Source: Tyto alba (Eukaryota > Chordata > Aves > Strigiformes > Tytonidae). From it: 64,000 bases of DNA. Made by a program: the position numbers and the translations under genes. Each line of letters starts with the position of its first letter. Position 1 is the first letter of the stretch. Positions 1-12,500 of the stretch are shown piece by piece. Location: assembly GCF_018691265.1 (NCBI RefSeq), contig NW_024881316.1, positions 25,397,819 through 25,461,818 of the forward strand. Direction: 5' to 3'. The notes beneath the pieces were generated by a model. The model did no database searches. It worked only from the letters and a program-made list of their open reading frames with translations, and was not told the origin of the DNA.

Positions 1-119
1 AAGATAAGAGCTAGATGGTAAGGGTCTTCCATTAGTATTTTGTTGCCATTTCTCAGAATAATACCTGCACTTTTTATACCTTTTCCCCGAATTGCTGACA
101 GCTGCCAGAGCAACTAGCC

Positions 120-209
120 ATTCATTCATTCATTCATTCAAAAAAAAAAAAAAAAAAAAAACCAAAACCAAACAAAAAACCCCACAAAAAAAACAAACCC
201 AGCCAAAAA
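120..209. repeat. (TTCA)n microsatellite joined to an A-rich tract
   Basis: Five perfect TTCA units (121-140) run straight into about 22 A residues. These are followed by A-rich sequence broken by C (CCAAAACC, ACAAAAAA). It is simple-sequence DNA, possibly the eroded tail of an old retroposon, but no element body is recognisable beside it. Confidence 0.8.
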
Positions 210-2247
210 CACAGTAAAAGGTGAACTAGTTTCTCTTTCCAGTATTCATACAACCACAGTTCTCCCTAGTGGAGGTACAAGATACAGCAAGCCTCGTTAG
301 GCAGCCTCCAAGTTCAGTTTTGTTCCTGGCCCCACTACAGCTCAAGGGCCTCCTGGGGTCACGCATCAGCCTTTCCTAAAGGAAAACAGACTCCAGTTCA
401 AACCTTTAGAGACACTCCAGTCTCTCCTCAAAAACACAGCAAAACTGAGATGCCAGATTATTTTGGTGATCTGACTCACCAGTGTGGCATACACATGGCA
501 AGCTTCATAGCAATTCAAAAACTATTGATTTAATCAAGCCTCTCAACGGGATCCTGTCTAATGAATTCTCAGCGTCCCTTAAATCTTATCTTTTATATAT
601 GTACAGTCCTATGAGTAGAGGTCTAATAATTGAAAACTTCTAAAAGACTACACTGGTCAGTCTCAGCTTTACATTTAGTATCTAACTAAAGGATTAAAAA
701 AATCTATGAAAATACAATCAGAAAAATTAAAATTATCCTCCAGTTCTTCCTCATTAGGAGACAGATACTTTCTCGGCTGGAGAAATCTTATTTTCAGCAC
801 TATTCTGCTGAGGGCCCTGTATTTTTGAGGCTAACTGAGAGAGGAAAAGAAAGCAGAGAACAGACCAATTTAAGGAGAAGTACAAGTCATAATAGGAAAT
901 TCTCATTTAACTCAGCAAATTAAATAAAAATACTCAAATAACAGAAAATACTGAATCTGAATGTCTGGTTAGATACCTAGAAATGCTTCACATAGTCCAG
1001 TGTATAAATCTAATCCTACATGCTGTCTTCATTGGATAGCAGTAGGTTTCTCAGTTACCTTGCAAAAGACTTATTCACATGGAATTAAACATTTTTTCAA
1101 AGACTTCAATACACTGAAAAGTAGAAATCAGTATACAAAAAGCTTTCGAAACTTCATTAACAACACAGGTAGCTGTCACATTAATTTGCTTTGCTATTGC
1201 AGTACAAAGTTGAAGGGATGGAGAATGCATAATTTATATGCCAAACCCTCCAAACATGGAAATTTTATAAAAAAAATATTGACTGTATCTCAAGTTCCAA
1301 ACATATTCCTCCATTTCCTCTGGCTGGAAGGATGAACAATGGCAGATGAATACTTCACAGGAAAAAAATCTGACAAATTGGTTCCACAGGTCACAGTCCA
1401 AGTATAATTAGAACCTTTCTGGAAGTGTCCAGAATAGAATTCTAGAGATTTTCCTTTCCAGAGGTAACTATGTAGTATGTAAAGAAATCCCAACAGCTTC
1501 CAACAATGTAAGGCATGTATTTTAGCTGCTACAACTATTTTTGACAACCCCTGAACACAACTTCCATGATTTAAAAAGCCACATTAATACACTATATGAA
1601 ATATAGCAAGCTGTGTAAGAAAGTCTGTCCTAAGAGATCCTGAGGCACGCTGCAAACTTCCTCCTATAAGAGAAACTTTGGTCTGTAATTCATGTTAGCT
1701 TGACTAGCATGGCATTCCCTTTGTTTATTTTAATTAAGAAAAATCTATAGCTTTCAGATCCAGACCTAGCAAAACTCTCAGGCAGTTTGTCTTCAGGAGT
1801 CAGTATCCTATTGTGCTGGCTTCAAGAAGACATCTTCTGAAACAGAGAAGTAAACTTTCCAAAATTTCAGTGGAATCAACTATTTCCCTGGGTTTGGTAA
1901 ATTGATTAGTAATTTTCTGCTTTTTTAAGATCACTGATCATCTCAGAGCAGATGGGAGTGGGAAGAAGGGGGAAGCTCCTTTTTACTCATACATATACAA
2001 TTCAAACACTTATATGAGAGTTTCCCTCACCTTTTATGGGTATTTCCCACTTCCAAGGGCACAGAATCAGGCTACTGAGAGCAGACAGGGTAACTGCTAT
2101 TCAGCCCTGCCACTTCCCGTGGCATGCCTTACTGCCCCTGCCCCTGGGTACTCATTCCATCTTCCAGTCCCAGCCGATTTGTGATTTGTAACTCTTGTGA
2201 GGTTAGCACTTCCAAAGTTAGCCATTTAATACAGACACAAAAGCCTT

Positions 2248-2288
2248 AAAAAAAAACAAAACAAAACAAAACAAAACCAAAAAAACCC
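2248..2288. repeat. (AAAAC)n A-rich low-complexity tract
   Basis: A run of A residues followed by about five AAAAC units and further A/C-rich sequence. It is simple sequence with no coding content. Confidence 0.8.
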
Positions 2289-2563
2289 CCCAAACTTGAA
2301 AATGCTTAACTCTTGAAAGACATGAGTATTCATCTCTGAGGTTCAGTAAAATACAAAGTCTGTGTTCAACTGAAACCTTTTAATTAAACCCCCTCTCTTG
2401 TTATCTGCAAGGACATGCCCAAGCCTGCTTTTGTATGCTTAGGACAGTGTCTTTCTCTGTAATTACACAACGCATTAAACACAAACGAAATTACATCTTG
2501 GTTCAGCACATCTTAAAAAAAAGATAAATACATTCTTTAAGAAGGACAAACAAGCCCAGGAAC

Positions 2564-2590
2564 TTTTTTTTTTTTTTTTTTTTTTTTTTT
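2564..2590. repeat. Poly(T) tract
   Basis: About 27 consecutive T residues lie roughly 100 bp left of the CpG-rich promoter region of ANGPT2. Such homopolymers vary in length and could disfavour nucleosomes at the promoter edge; that role is inference. Confidence 0.85.
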
Positions 2591-2828
2591 ACAGCGTTTA
2601 AAAATTATTACCACCACCAATAATTTCCAAGCATAGTTGGAGGCTATCGGAACTGATTGCTCTGTCTAGGAAATTCTTAATTAGAGCCGTGCCGCGGGAG
2701 TTCGCGGGGGTCCTGCTGCCGCTGCCGGCTCCTCCCGGGGCTCTCCTCCCGCGGAGCTCCGCGCAGCCCCGCGGAGCTCCGCGCCGCCCCCCTCCCCGGC
2801 AGGACGGCGCTGGCGGAGCCGGGTGGGG

Positions 2829-2872
2829 GGGAGGAGGAGGAGGAGGAGGAGGAGGAGGAGGAGGAGGAGGAG
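2829..2872 (+). repeat. (GGA)n microsatellite in the ANGPT2 promoter
   Basis: About 14 GGA/GAG units follow a run of G residues. The purine-only strand could adopt unusual structure (triplex or G-quadruplex-like). In all six frames it produces long artefactual homopolymer ORFs, which are not genes. Confidence 0.9.
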
Positions 2873-2960
2873 CAGCTCCGCTCCACATGTCCGCCCGCTC
2901 TTCTCGGCTTCTGGGAGCAGGGGAGCGACGCGAGCGCGGCGGGCGGCGCGGCCGGCGGAG

Positions 2961-3027
2961 CGCGGCGCGGAGCGGCGCGGAGCGGCGCGGAGCGGCGCGG
3001 AGCGGCGCGGAGCGGCGCGGAGCGGGG
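2961..3027 (+). repeat. 10-bp CpG-rich tandem repeat (unit AGCGGCGCGG)
   Basis: Five perfect head-to-tail copies of AGCGGCGCGG occupy 2971-3020, with degenerate copies on both sides (2961-2970 and 3021-3027). Each unit carries two CpGs and a GCGC core. It lies about 240 bp upstream of the ANGPT2 start codon, in the probable promoter or 5' UTR, and is likely to vary in copy number. Confidence 0.9.
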
Positions 3028-3178
3028 GGGAGGAAGCGGAGCGGGGCCGGGCCGGGCCCCCCCGGCTGCAGGGGGCCGGGTTTTGCTTTCCGCGTCTGAC
3101 AGCTCGGGGCAGCAGACGGCACGTTTCCAGCTCGCAAGGGGGACAGTCAAAAAAGCCCAGCCCTCCTCCTGACAGCAC

Positions 3179-3202
3179 ATGGTTTCAGCGCAGGTTAACT
3201 AG
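3179..3202 (+). other. Possible upstream ORF in the ANGPT2 5' leader
   Basis: An ATG at 3179 opens a seven-codon frame that stops at TAG 3200-3202, 63 bp before the ANGPT2 ATG and in the same frame. It has G at +4 but C at -3, so its start context is only moderate. It matters only if transcription starts upstream of 3179, which is likely given the CpG island but unproven. Confidence 0.4.
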
Positions 3203-3265
3203 GTCTGCGCTCTCGCTTTGCCCTCTAAAGCACTCTCGGTTTGCTGGGCTACGGCAGGAATTAAA

Positions 3266-3550
3266 ATGCAGCTGACTGCTTGCTTCTTTTGGGGCTGCAG
3301 TATTTTCTTAGCTTCAGGATACAACTCCTTTAGTAAGAGCATGGAGACGATAGGCAAGAAGCAGTACCAGGTTCAGCATGGGTCGTGCAGCTATACCTTC
3401 CTCCTGCCCGAGACGGACAACTGCCGCTCCTCTGCCTCGTACGTCTCCAACGCCGTGCAAAGGGATGCGCCTTTAGATTATGATGATTCAGTTCAAAGAC
3501 TGCAGCTACTCGAAAACATCATGGAAAACAACACTCAGTGGCTAATGAAG
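3266..3550 (+). CDS. ANGPT2: ANGPT2 coding exon 1
   Basis: This exon encodes residues 1-95: signal peptide, superclustering segment with Cys41 and Cys53, and the start of the coiled coil up to Q-W-L-M-K. The ATG at 3266 is chosen because the frame upstream is closed by TAG at 3200-3202, A occupies -3, and an 18-residue hydrophobic leader ending A-S-G precedes the conserved Y-N-S-F. The leader differs strongly from the human one. One residue is missing relative to human in the serine run after Cys53. The donor is AAG|GTAGGT, phase 0. Confidence 0.97.
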
Positions 3551-6500
3551 GTAGGTTAATATCATTTCTATTCTAAAAATAATGGTTACAACATCCTGTC
3601 ACCTATTTCACTGTGGGTTTTTTTCTTTTTTTTTTTTTTTTTTCCCCCCCTCTTCTGTTTCTAAATTCGCAAAACATTATCTGAACTACATTTCTGACTT
3701 TCAATCAAAGTTTTTTTGAAGTCTGAGAACATAATTTTACTGACTAGAAGAGATCAGAGAACTGCAGTGTTCTGTGGAGCTCGTGCTTTAAAGTTTGTCA
3801 TTGCACTTGGGTTGCTTGGACAAATAGTAATTACATACGCAGGCAAACTGTGAGCATGTCTGAATTTTCTGACATGAAATAACCAGCTACTAATTTATAA
3901 TTAACTGACAAGGGTTTTTATCTCTATTTAAAGAATACAGAATGCACCTTTATCTGAGGCATGTTTGAAAAATGATTTTTAAATCTTGCATGCAGAAATT
4001 AACATATTAAGCCCCACGGATAAAGACCTGTAATTCTAAGCAAAGACTGCAGTTCTGACTCAGAGTGAAATTAGACTAGTGAGGTGATAGAATTTCAAGA
4101 AAGTTCATTAGTGGATATTCTTTGCATCCTGTAACATTTCCACTCAAATACATGCTATACAAGGGAAAAATATTCTGGAAAAGGTGTTGGAGATGCCACA
4201 TAGCTTCCTTTAATGCAACTCCATTGCAACTAAGGGAAAATGACATGTTTATTGCCAGAGTGGCAACATTTGTAAAATTATACCTGAAACAGAAGAAAAA
4301 AAATTATACTGCGTATATTCTTAATACTACCGGAGAATAAACCTGATCACTCTTCCACATTTTTTATAGAAACTCATTTCATTCTAAATGCTATACAGTT
4401 CAATAGATTTTGATTTAAGAAACCTTTACTTCACTGGTACCTGAAAATGTGTGAAGTACAGTTTAATTGCATAATAAATTTATGAGTGTTTATGTTTTAT
4501 ACTACGATGCTTATCTTCTAAGCAATAAATATTTTGAGGACTTAACTGAGCAGTTGACATAGAATCTCCAAATAAGTGTTCTGGTGATGTCATAAAGGTT
4601 TTTTCACAAAGAAAGAAATACTTGCTGCAAATGGAGAGAATTCACAATTCTCTAGAATGAGTAAGTAGCCACGTATTACATGACTATAAAATGATTTTGC
4701 ATTAGGGTTCACTTCTTTCATCAGTTACAAGGTTACAGAATTAGCATGGTAGAACCAAAGAAACCTGCTGGCGAATTTGTGTCTCTAAGAAACAAAGTCA
4801 CACCTCAAATCAGAAAGCACAGTGTTTTCATCTACCTGAAAACGAACCTCGAAGCTTAAATCTGTATACACTTGAAGTGTATGCCTCCAAATCTGTCTTT
4901 ATGGGTTTAGGATGCTTAATTTAGACATCCAAATAATGTCAGTTTGGGAGCTTTTCTTTTTTTAATCTCCCAGGCAAACGTATTTCCCTCCACATAGTTA
5001 CTTACCTTTCTACTTATTAATTTACAATGCTCACTATTGTAATGTTAAGACCAACATTAACAGATGTGCAGTGCAGGATGAAAACCACACAAAGTAAAAC
5101 AGTCTAGTCTACCCATGTGCTAAGCAATTTCCTAATGTAAATAGTAAAATCACACACAAGACTCCAGTGCTAAATGCCACTTAAGTAGGCAAACACAGTA
5201 TCGTAAGTAGCATCAGGTAAACAGAAACCAGTAAGCACATTCCAGCATCCTTATTTAGTAAAAATTATGCTTTTTCCTGTCAGTCCCTGGGAAATCAGTT
5301 ACAAGAGGAATAGGATAAGAATATCTAATCATTCTTTGAGGGATCAAAAGGCAGATTCTGTTTTACAAGACAGAGAAATTTTTCTTTTATTTGAGAAAAG
5401 ATTTCCAAATAAGATGCTTTAGAACAGCCTGGTCTTTTCCTAGCTGTTCCACAGCTACACTTCCTGTAAAATAAATGCTATTTGCCTTTTTTCACTATTT
5501 TAACACCTGCTCTTTATGTCATCTGTTTTGTTCACAAAGACACTCCAACAAAAGTAGCTTTTCCTCAGATTTGCTTTGCTAGAAACACCTGGTCTGCAAG
5601 TGAAGATGAAAAGCAAACAGTAACTTTTAAAGTTGCTTACAGAGTTTACTTGGTGCTATTTTTAAGGTCACTAACAAACATTCCTAGGTTCATATTTCAA
5701 TTTACCAAAATATAATGCTAGATTAGTCAAGGCAGGACAAAAAAACCCCAAAATGTTCACTTACATTACATTTTCAGTACAGTATAAAAACTAAGATTGA
5801 TTTTAAAAATAAACTGACATTAACTTCCCAGCAATTGCACAAAAAACTGCTTTAGATCTTGTTTTTTTAAAGTTATTTTTGCTCATTTAAGAGGCAGCAC
5901 CTGTCTTGTTCTGAAGCTGTGTTAAAAAATACATTACAAACTTTTAGTGTGAATTAACCTTTAAACGTTGTTCTTGAAGTATTGCACATCCCCAAACACT
6001 TTTACACTCCTCCCCCGCTCCTGCCTTTAATCCATCAACTAAAGGAAACATTCTGTTTCTGAATGAACACTAGGCTGTATGAATGGAACAGCATGGGAAG
6101 TGTGCACTTCATCTGGTTAATGGACAAACACAATGGGAAGAAAATTAGTTATGTAGGTCCAGGTTCTTTTCTGATCTGCTTCTGCATGGAGAGCAGAAGA
6201 CTTTGTTCTACAATTCCAACAAATTGCTGCTTCGTTAAAACACATTTTTGGGGGGTCTGAACTGTATTAATGCCTTTATGCCACTACTCTACATATCATA
6301 CATAAAACTGGAGAATGTCTTTTCAAAAGTAGATTATGTTTAAGCATTCAGATGACACACTAGAACAAACCACTGCTCTACCTAATCCAGTGTTTAGCAG
6401 TAAGCCAGTAAGTGATGCTGTAGAGCAAAGGCCAAAACCGTAGATCAACTGTGCAGCAATATACCTGAAAGGAACTTTCTTCTTTGACTTTTCCTACATT

Positions 6501-9500
6501 GGAACCAATTTGTATATTGAAGTTTAAGATTTTTTTCTAATTTGTGTGTGGGCAGGAAGAACAAACTTCTCAATAATAAGATTTTCAATTAATGAGAGGT
6601 TAGCAGATTGTCATAGAGCTGAGATACAAGACTGGAAACTTTAAATGTAGACATGTATGTTGACTATTATACTTCGGGATTTTTTAATATAAAAACAACA
6701 TCAGGTTTTCACAGTCAAGTCTCTTAAGTTCCTGAATTAAACAAATCTCTATCTGAATTAATGGCAGCTTTACTATTTGGATCATGGCATTTCTATTCAA
6801 GGAACTGCATTTTTTCAGGCATTAAGACAATGAAATAACTGAATGCTGACTTTAATTTACTTCTTAGTATATAAACTAGATCCTGTGTTTCAAGAGATAC
6901 GGCTCTGTCCAAAGCAATAGTGTAAATGAAATGGGTCATATTTTCTTAGTCTTTCCTCTTATAAACATCTGAAAACAATGTATGATCAAATTGATTACAG
7001 CTTACAAAATACAGGTAATTTATTTGTAGTTTATCGGCAGATCAAAAGACTAGGAAAGAAAAGTCTGTGCCAGGAGTCAACATTTAACCTAAGACCAGAA
7101 TTTCACCCTGAACCCTTCCAGCAGACAAGGAGTGGGACATTTTGCCGATAGAGATGCAGTATCTTTGGATACTCTGAACTGAGATTCATTTTTCCTTGTC
7201 ATGCTATCTTGGAAGCCAAAAACCCTTTGTCACTTTGAAACATATTTCTTCCCTAAGCACAAAAAAAGATGTTGTAAGATGTTAAGAAATGAATGCTTAT
7301 AGTTTTTGATGTGTAATTACCAACGAAAGGTTATTGTCATGCTTGTACTGAACTTCATATCTCAAATATGAAAAGGTATTCTGACATGTTGTCATCCAGA
7401 AACATCTGCACACAATGGGCAAGGACAAATACATTGTAGGGTGTTGGATTTTGAAGTATGCAAGAGATGATTCTGACTCTGAATCAAGAACTGCATTCCT
7501 TTCTTAAGTAATGCATCTGTTTTCACTTATTGTGAAAAGTGCTTGTTTCTGTCTATCAACTCTGTACTTGCTAAGCAAAAGAGTACAGGCAGGACCCAAA
7601 AGAAAATACTTCTTTACTTTCAAATTAGTACATATTACTGGATAAAGGTTTCATGCTACTTTAAATGATATGACTATGCAGTTTATTGTTATATCTCCTG
7701 TAGGTAGATTTCTGTGAAAGGATTTGAAATTTTGCGTGTGTTTAAAAGCTATGTTGTAGAGACTATGTCTGCATCATTCCACAAATACCAAATTGGTGAT
7801 ACAGGTATGAAATTGTACAAAATCTGCAAAGGCGACTAGAGATTTTCTTGTACAGATCTACAAGACAAAATCGAAGTTGAAAGCTTGCCATCTCCAAGAC
7901 GTTATCAGTTAAAAATGTGATAAACAGAGGCTTGTTTTACTGAGCTGGTCTCTTACTAGCATTCAAGATACATTTTCATGTGCTTTGTTTGTTATTAATA
8001 TGATCATAAACTTCTCATCTTTGGTCCAAACAGCAAACTGGGAGACTTTCTCCATTAAATTATTGACATCAAGTGCTTTATTTTTCTTCATTTTATCCTG
8101 TCTTCATGTGCACACAGAGTAAATGAGCCTGGAGATGCATGAATTGAGTTTCCAGTCCCTTTTGTTTGCATACCCACCTTTTATATAAAATTTAACAGCA
8201 TAACCATTAGATTCTCTTATAAATTTTTGCAGAGAGACTGAGGTTCTGAATGGTGTTTCTTTTACAACAATTGTCTTGTTACTGCTCCTTTTTTGTTGCT
8301 AATTATGAACAGATTCAATAACATGCATCTCCCTGTAATTTACCAAGAGAAACGATATAATTTGCTTGATTCCTAATCGCAAGAAACAAGCTATCGTGTA
8401 TGTATTGCTTAGAACAGAATTTTGCCTAGAAGACAGATACCCATTTCTAACTTTCAAAATATGACATCTGGTATCTGCAGTGGCTGTGTTATACTGTCCT
8501 TTTCATACTACAGTACTTGTATTTCTGGAAATATACATTATACATTATTTGATTTACAATACTTATGGTAAACTAAGGCAGCTTAGTAAGCCACTGTTTA
8601 TTTAACAACCTTTTACATACTTTAATGTGAGAACCTCCTGTTGCTTCTGTTGTTTCATGGGACTTTATATAGTTTTGGCTGAAAGTCAGGATGGGGGCAA
8701 AGTAAGATCCTCTTCCTCCACCATTACCATTATTGTAGAGCTACACATGGAAAATGCTGCCAACTGATTTAGAAGACATCGTGTCAGATCTTAGAATAGG
8801 GTCTACAACAGAGGTGTGCTGCTCTCGGATTCTTCTCTGGAGCTTAGAAAACCCAGAGTTTCATCAGATGACTCAGTCAATCTTAACTAGCTCCCTAGAG
8901 TAAGTTCAGTCTGTTTCTTCAGCATGGACAAGAGCGAAATAGAGGAATGGAAAACTTAGAATACCTCCTATAAAAAGCAGATTTATCAGCATTGCTGAAG
9001 AAGATGTAAAAGCCAGCATGCTGCACAGCCCTCATCCTGGCATACTACTTTGACAGACACTAAAGTTTGTAAGCCTCAGAATCAGGAGACATCAATAGGT
9101 AGAAAGTAAAAATGTGGACTGGGCTGCAAATATGATATGAATGTATAGATGAACATTATGCTTTCCACTTGTTAAAACAGCTTAAGTACAAGAGTCAAAT
9201 CAAGACTGATGGCCTTTAGATAGAGTTCGGTGTCTCCCCATTCCCACATCCTGACAGAATCGTGGAGTCACAGAACGGTTTGGGTTGGAAGGGATCTTCA
9301 AAGATCAGCTAGTTCCAACTCCTCTGCTGTAGGCAGGAACATCTTCCAACAAATCAGGTTGCTCAAAGCCCCATCCAGCCTGACCTTCAACATTTCCAAT
9401 AATGAGACATCCACAACTGTTCTGGGCAACCTCTTCCAGTGTCTCACCACCCTTGTAAAAAGATTCTTCCTGGAATGGAAAATGCGAGTTGTACTTCAGA

Positions 9501-12500
9501 GAAAAAGGGTTCTGGCACCTAGTTAGCAATAAGATACAGGTGGGAGCCTTGAGGATACCTGTACAGACTGCAGAAGGGAAAATGGTAGAAGATGGCTCTT
9601 GAATAAAAAAATGTTTCATATATGTACTAGTATATGAAACAAGGATGTCAGAAAATATTTTGGTATCCAAACGCACCGTAGGAAATCTCACTGGTAATAA
9701 CAGCAAAGCCACTGAGAAAACTATTTGTCAGTGGACCATAAGTATCAATACAACCTTCAAGAAAAGGAGAGTTTTTATGTAACTGCATAAGAATTTTTAG
9801 AAATAAGCATAGATAATTTTATCTGCCATTTTGTTCTTTGAATTTATCAGAATATAAATTACAGGTAAAAAAAAGAATAGGAGCATCAGATAATTTCATA
9901 GGGCTAAGCATCTGGAAAAAAAAATGGTATGGCACAGTAATTTAATACTTAGAAATGCCTTAGAGATATGGTACATTCCACAGTGGAACAAATTAAACCA
10001 AATAACCTCACACACAGACAAAAAGTTAAAAAGTGCTTTACAACTGGAAATTTCATTTCCTTTAACAGACATATCTCTAGGAAATGGGACAGAGGAAAAA
10101 AGAATTGTATTTATTCTCTATTGAGAATAAATTAAATACTGTTTGGTGAACCTAAAGTCTAATTCCAAGTAAATCAAGCTCAGAGGAAATGTTAAAGAAT
10201 TCTTAAGGTTACAAAATCCAGACCCATGTTTTGTATAAAAAAATCCCACACCTAAATAGTTCTGCAAACACTCACTGTGTCCATCTTCAAGCTGCCTAGG
10301 AAACTACTTTACTACTTCTTAAATGCCTCTTTTTTTGTTGTTGTTGTTTTTTTTTAAATGCTTACTATATTCCAAATAATTACTGAAAATCCTATTACTT
10401 TTTATCTGTTTGTGGAACAGGTTAACCCTAAAACTAAGATGTTGTTTACAAAGCTCAGCAAACGTATCCTGCAATTTGTATGGTTAGGAGATATCTGTCC
10501 TCATTCCAACTTCCAGCACATTATGGCTTAGTCTGGACAGAGAGAGAGAAGCTACAGGAACTTTTCTGCTGTCTTTATACTGCTGATATTAAGCTTTATC
10601 AGTTTATCTAATAATTTTCCAGGAGCCTACGAAGGTCATAACAAGGTCTTACTGCTAAAAAGAGAAGGCTGCTAGAATATCCAACCTTCTCTCCATTAAA
10701 TTCTCTCTCTGTTAGTAAAAGCATGGATGGAAATCTAGTATTCTTCACAGAGTTACATTATTTGCAGAAGCTTTAAGGAGTGAAATGTTTCCCTTTCTAG
10801 ATGAGCCAATACTTTAGAATTCTTAGATGACAGCAGCTTTCTTTCCACATCAGCTATCTCTAGAGATTGCTGTTAAACCCAAGCAGCATATAGTGTCCTA
10901 ACTTTGCTCAAACTCCCTTTAATACTGTAGGGAAAAAATTATCTTTTCAGTGTATTTGTATTCAGGTCTCAAGCATCATGATAGCACTTAAAAAAAAGGA
11001 AACTATATAGGGTTTCTTTGCCCTCTGTGAAACAACATTATCAACTTTCTATCACTGATTTTGGTCAAGAATTAAGATCAGTGTGTTGTGGTAACAACAG
11101 ACTATTTTATTGAATAGCTAGCTACATCTTATTATTTAAGTTTCCAGAAAGGGGGAAAAAAAGGCTTGCTTGATACGTTACCACCTTCTCAATGTTAGCA
11201 ACTGAAATTGTTTAAGAGGCATTCAATTTTTAGACTCTGTAATACCTTTTAATAATGTAATTATCAAGAAATTGAAAATAGCTATGTGCATTTCTAAAGC
11301 TGTGATAAAGCATATATTGAAGGACCAGAGTAATTCAGTATAAAGTCGAATTGAGCATATTAGAGCATTCTGGTGTGGTACAGCATAATCAATCACACAA
11401 CTGTCATCATTTGAGCTACTTCAGAAGCAATGTTTTAGTATGTTTTTTGAATGAAGTGTTCGTCAAAACCACATGAAAACACACCAGGCAAAAGTTTAAT
11501 CTTTAATTATAACTCCACTTAATAGAACTTTTTGACAGGGAGAAAAGCTAGAAGTTCTCATATTTGGAGAAAGAAAAATTGTATCCCTTTAAAAATGGTA
11601 GGATCTTCTTCAAATTTGTAGTATAAAAATGACTGAGCAGTGTATTAAGCTCCATCCAAACAACAGCTCTGCAGACCTGTTCATTCTCACGCTGCAAGCA
11701 TTAAGAGTCATTCACCTCATGTACTCATGGTATCAGCTTCATCACTATGCTTGCTTTTTGGTTCAGGCCTGTACCTGACATGCATGATCCTGGAAGGAAA
11801 AAGCCTCTTTTGTTCCATTCTGTCAGGGTGTGGGAATGGGGAGACACCCAGCTCAGTGGAAAGGACATTTCCTGGGCAATAGCCATAGCCCTTACCCCAC
11901 CAGCAGCTCCCCTACCTATGATATGATGTCAGTGTACTGGAGGCCTGCAGTTCATTATATGATCTGACGCATAGTCTTAACACTGAGGTATCTGAGTAAG
12001 CTGAGAGGTTTAATTTTGATAGCTGGCACCTAAAAATCATTGTAGTTTTGTCTTGCTCCACAGAACTTGCAGCTATTGTACTAAGACACTTCATATAATT
12101 CTTTTAGGTCCTTTCCCTTGAACTACAACATTATGTTCTGTGCAACAATTTTCCTCCCCATTTTCCATTTGCAAAGTATAACCACTGGCAAGATACCAGT
12201 TCAAACTCATAGTTTCAAAGTGAAATATAAACTAGCCCCTTAAGGAGAATGTGCCAATTGGTCACAAAGCAGTAGCCTCATTTTTCCATGGTATCAGCTG
12301 TCAACTAATAATTTCAGCTGTGCAAAAAGTCAACATTCAAGCATCAAAAAAGCTGCAGATCAAGACTGAAATATATGTAGCAATGCAAAACACGCTTATC
12401 ATACTTTCATATTCCATTAACAAATATCCTGTCCAGCCAGACAGTTCAATATTCAAGACAATTCCCTGGTGAAGACTTAATGAAACAATTTCCATGTTTT

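Larger units (their letters stand above)
1..2600. other. MCPH1 intron / upstream flank of ANGPT2
   Basis: No coding exon was recognised on either strand here. By position this is the part of the large MCPH1 intron (transcribed leftward) that lies upstream of the ANGPT2 promoter. It is AT-rich and holds three simple tracts listed separately. I looked on the minus strand for the remaining MCPH1 C-terminal BRCT exons and saw none, so they are expected left of position 1. Confidence 0.6.
2689..3120 (+). promoter_or_regulatory. CpG-rich ANGPT2 promoter / 5' UTR region
   Basis: Base composition changes abruptly from AT-rich to very GC- and CpG-rich at about 2690 and falls back after about 3110. 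The segment ends some 150 bp upstream of the ANGPT2 start codon, so it is the expected CpG-island promoter and probably includes transcription start sites and part of the 5' UTR. It contains a GGA microsatellite and a 10-bp CpG-rich tandem repeat. No TATA box stands out, and an AGGAAG ETS-like core occurs near 3030. The exact start site cannot be read from sequence alone. Confidence 0.7.

Noticed and set aside
1..2600. Search for the terminal MCPH1 BRCT exons on the minus strand
   Set aside because: No stretch matched the expected third BRCT domain; the exons are presumed to lie outside the window.
2971..3020. Regular repeat array considered as CRISPR-like
   Set aside because: The 10-bp units are directly abutting with no spacers, in a vertebrate promoter; it is a minisatellite.
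3218..3265. N-terminal extension of ANGPT2 starting at 3218
   Set aside because: The codon at 3218 is TTG, not ATG. The first in-frame ATG after the upstream stop is 3266, which gives a proper signal peptide.
2598..3275. Several overlapping open frames on both strands with poly-Gly, poly-Arg, poly-Pro and Ala/Arg-rich repeats
   Set aside because: They arise from the GGA microsatellite and the 10-bp GC repeat, occur in all frames, and show no domain or splice support.
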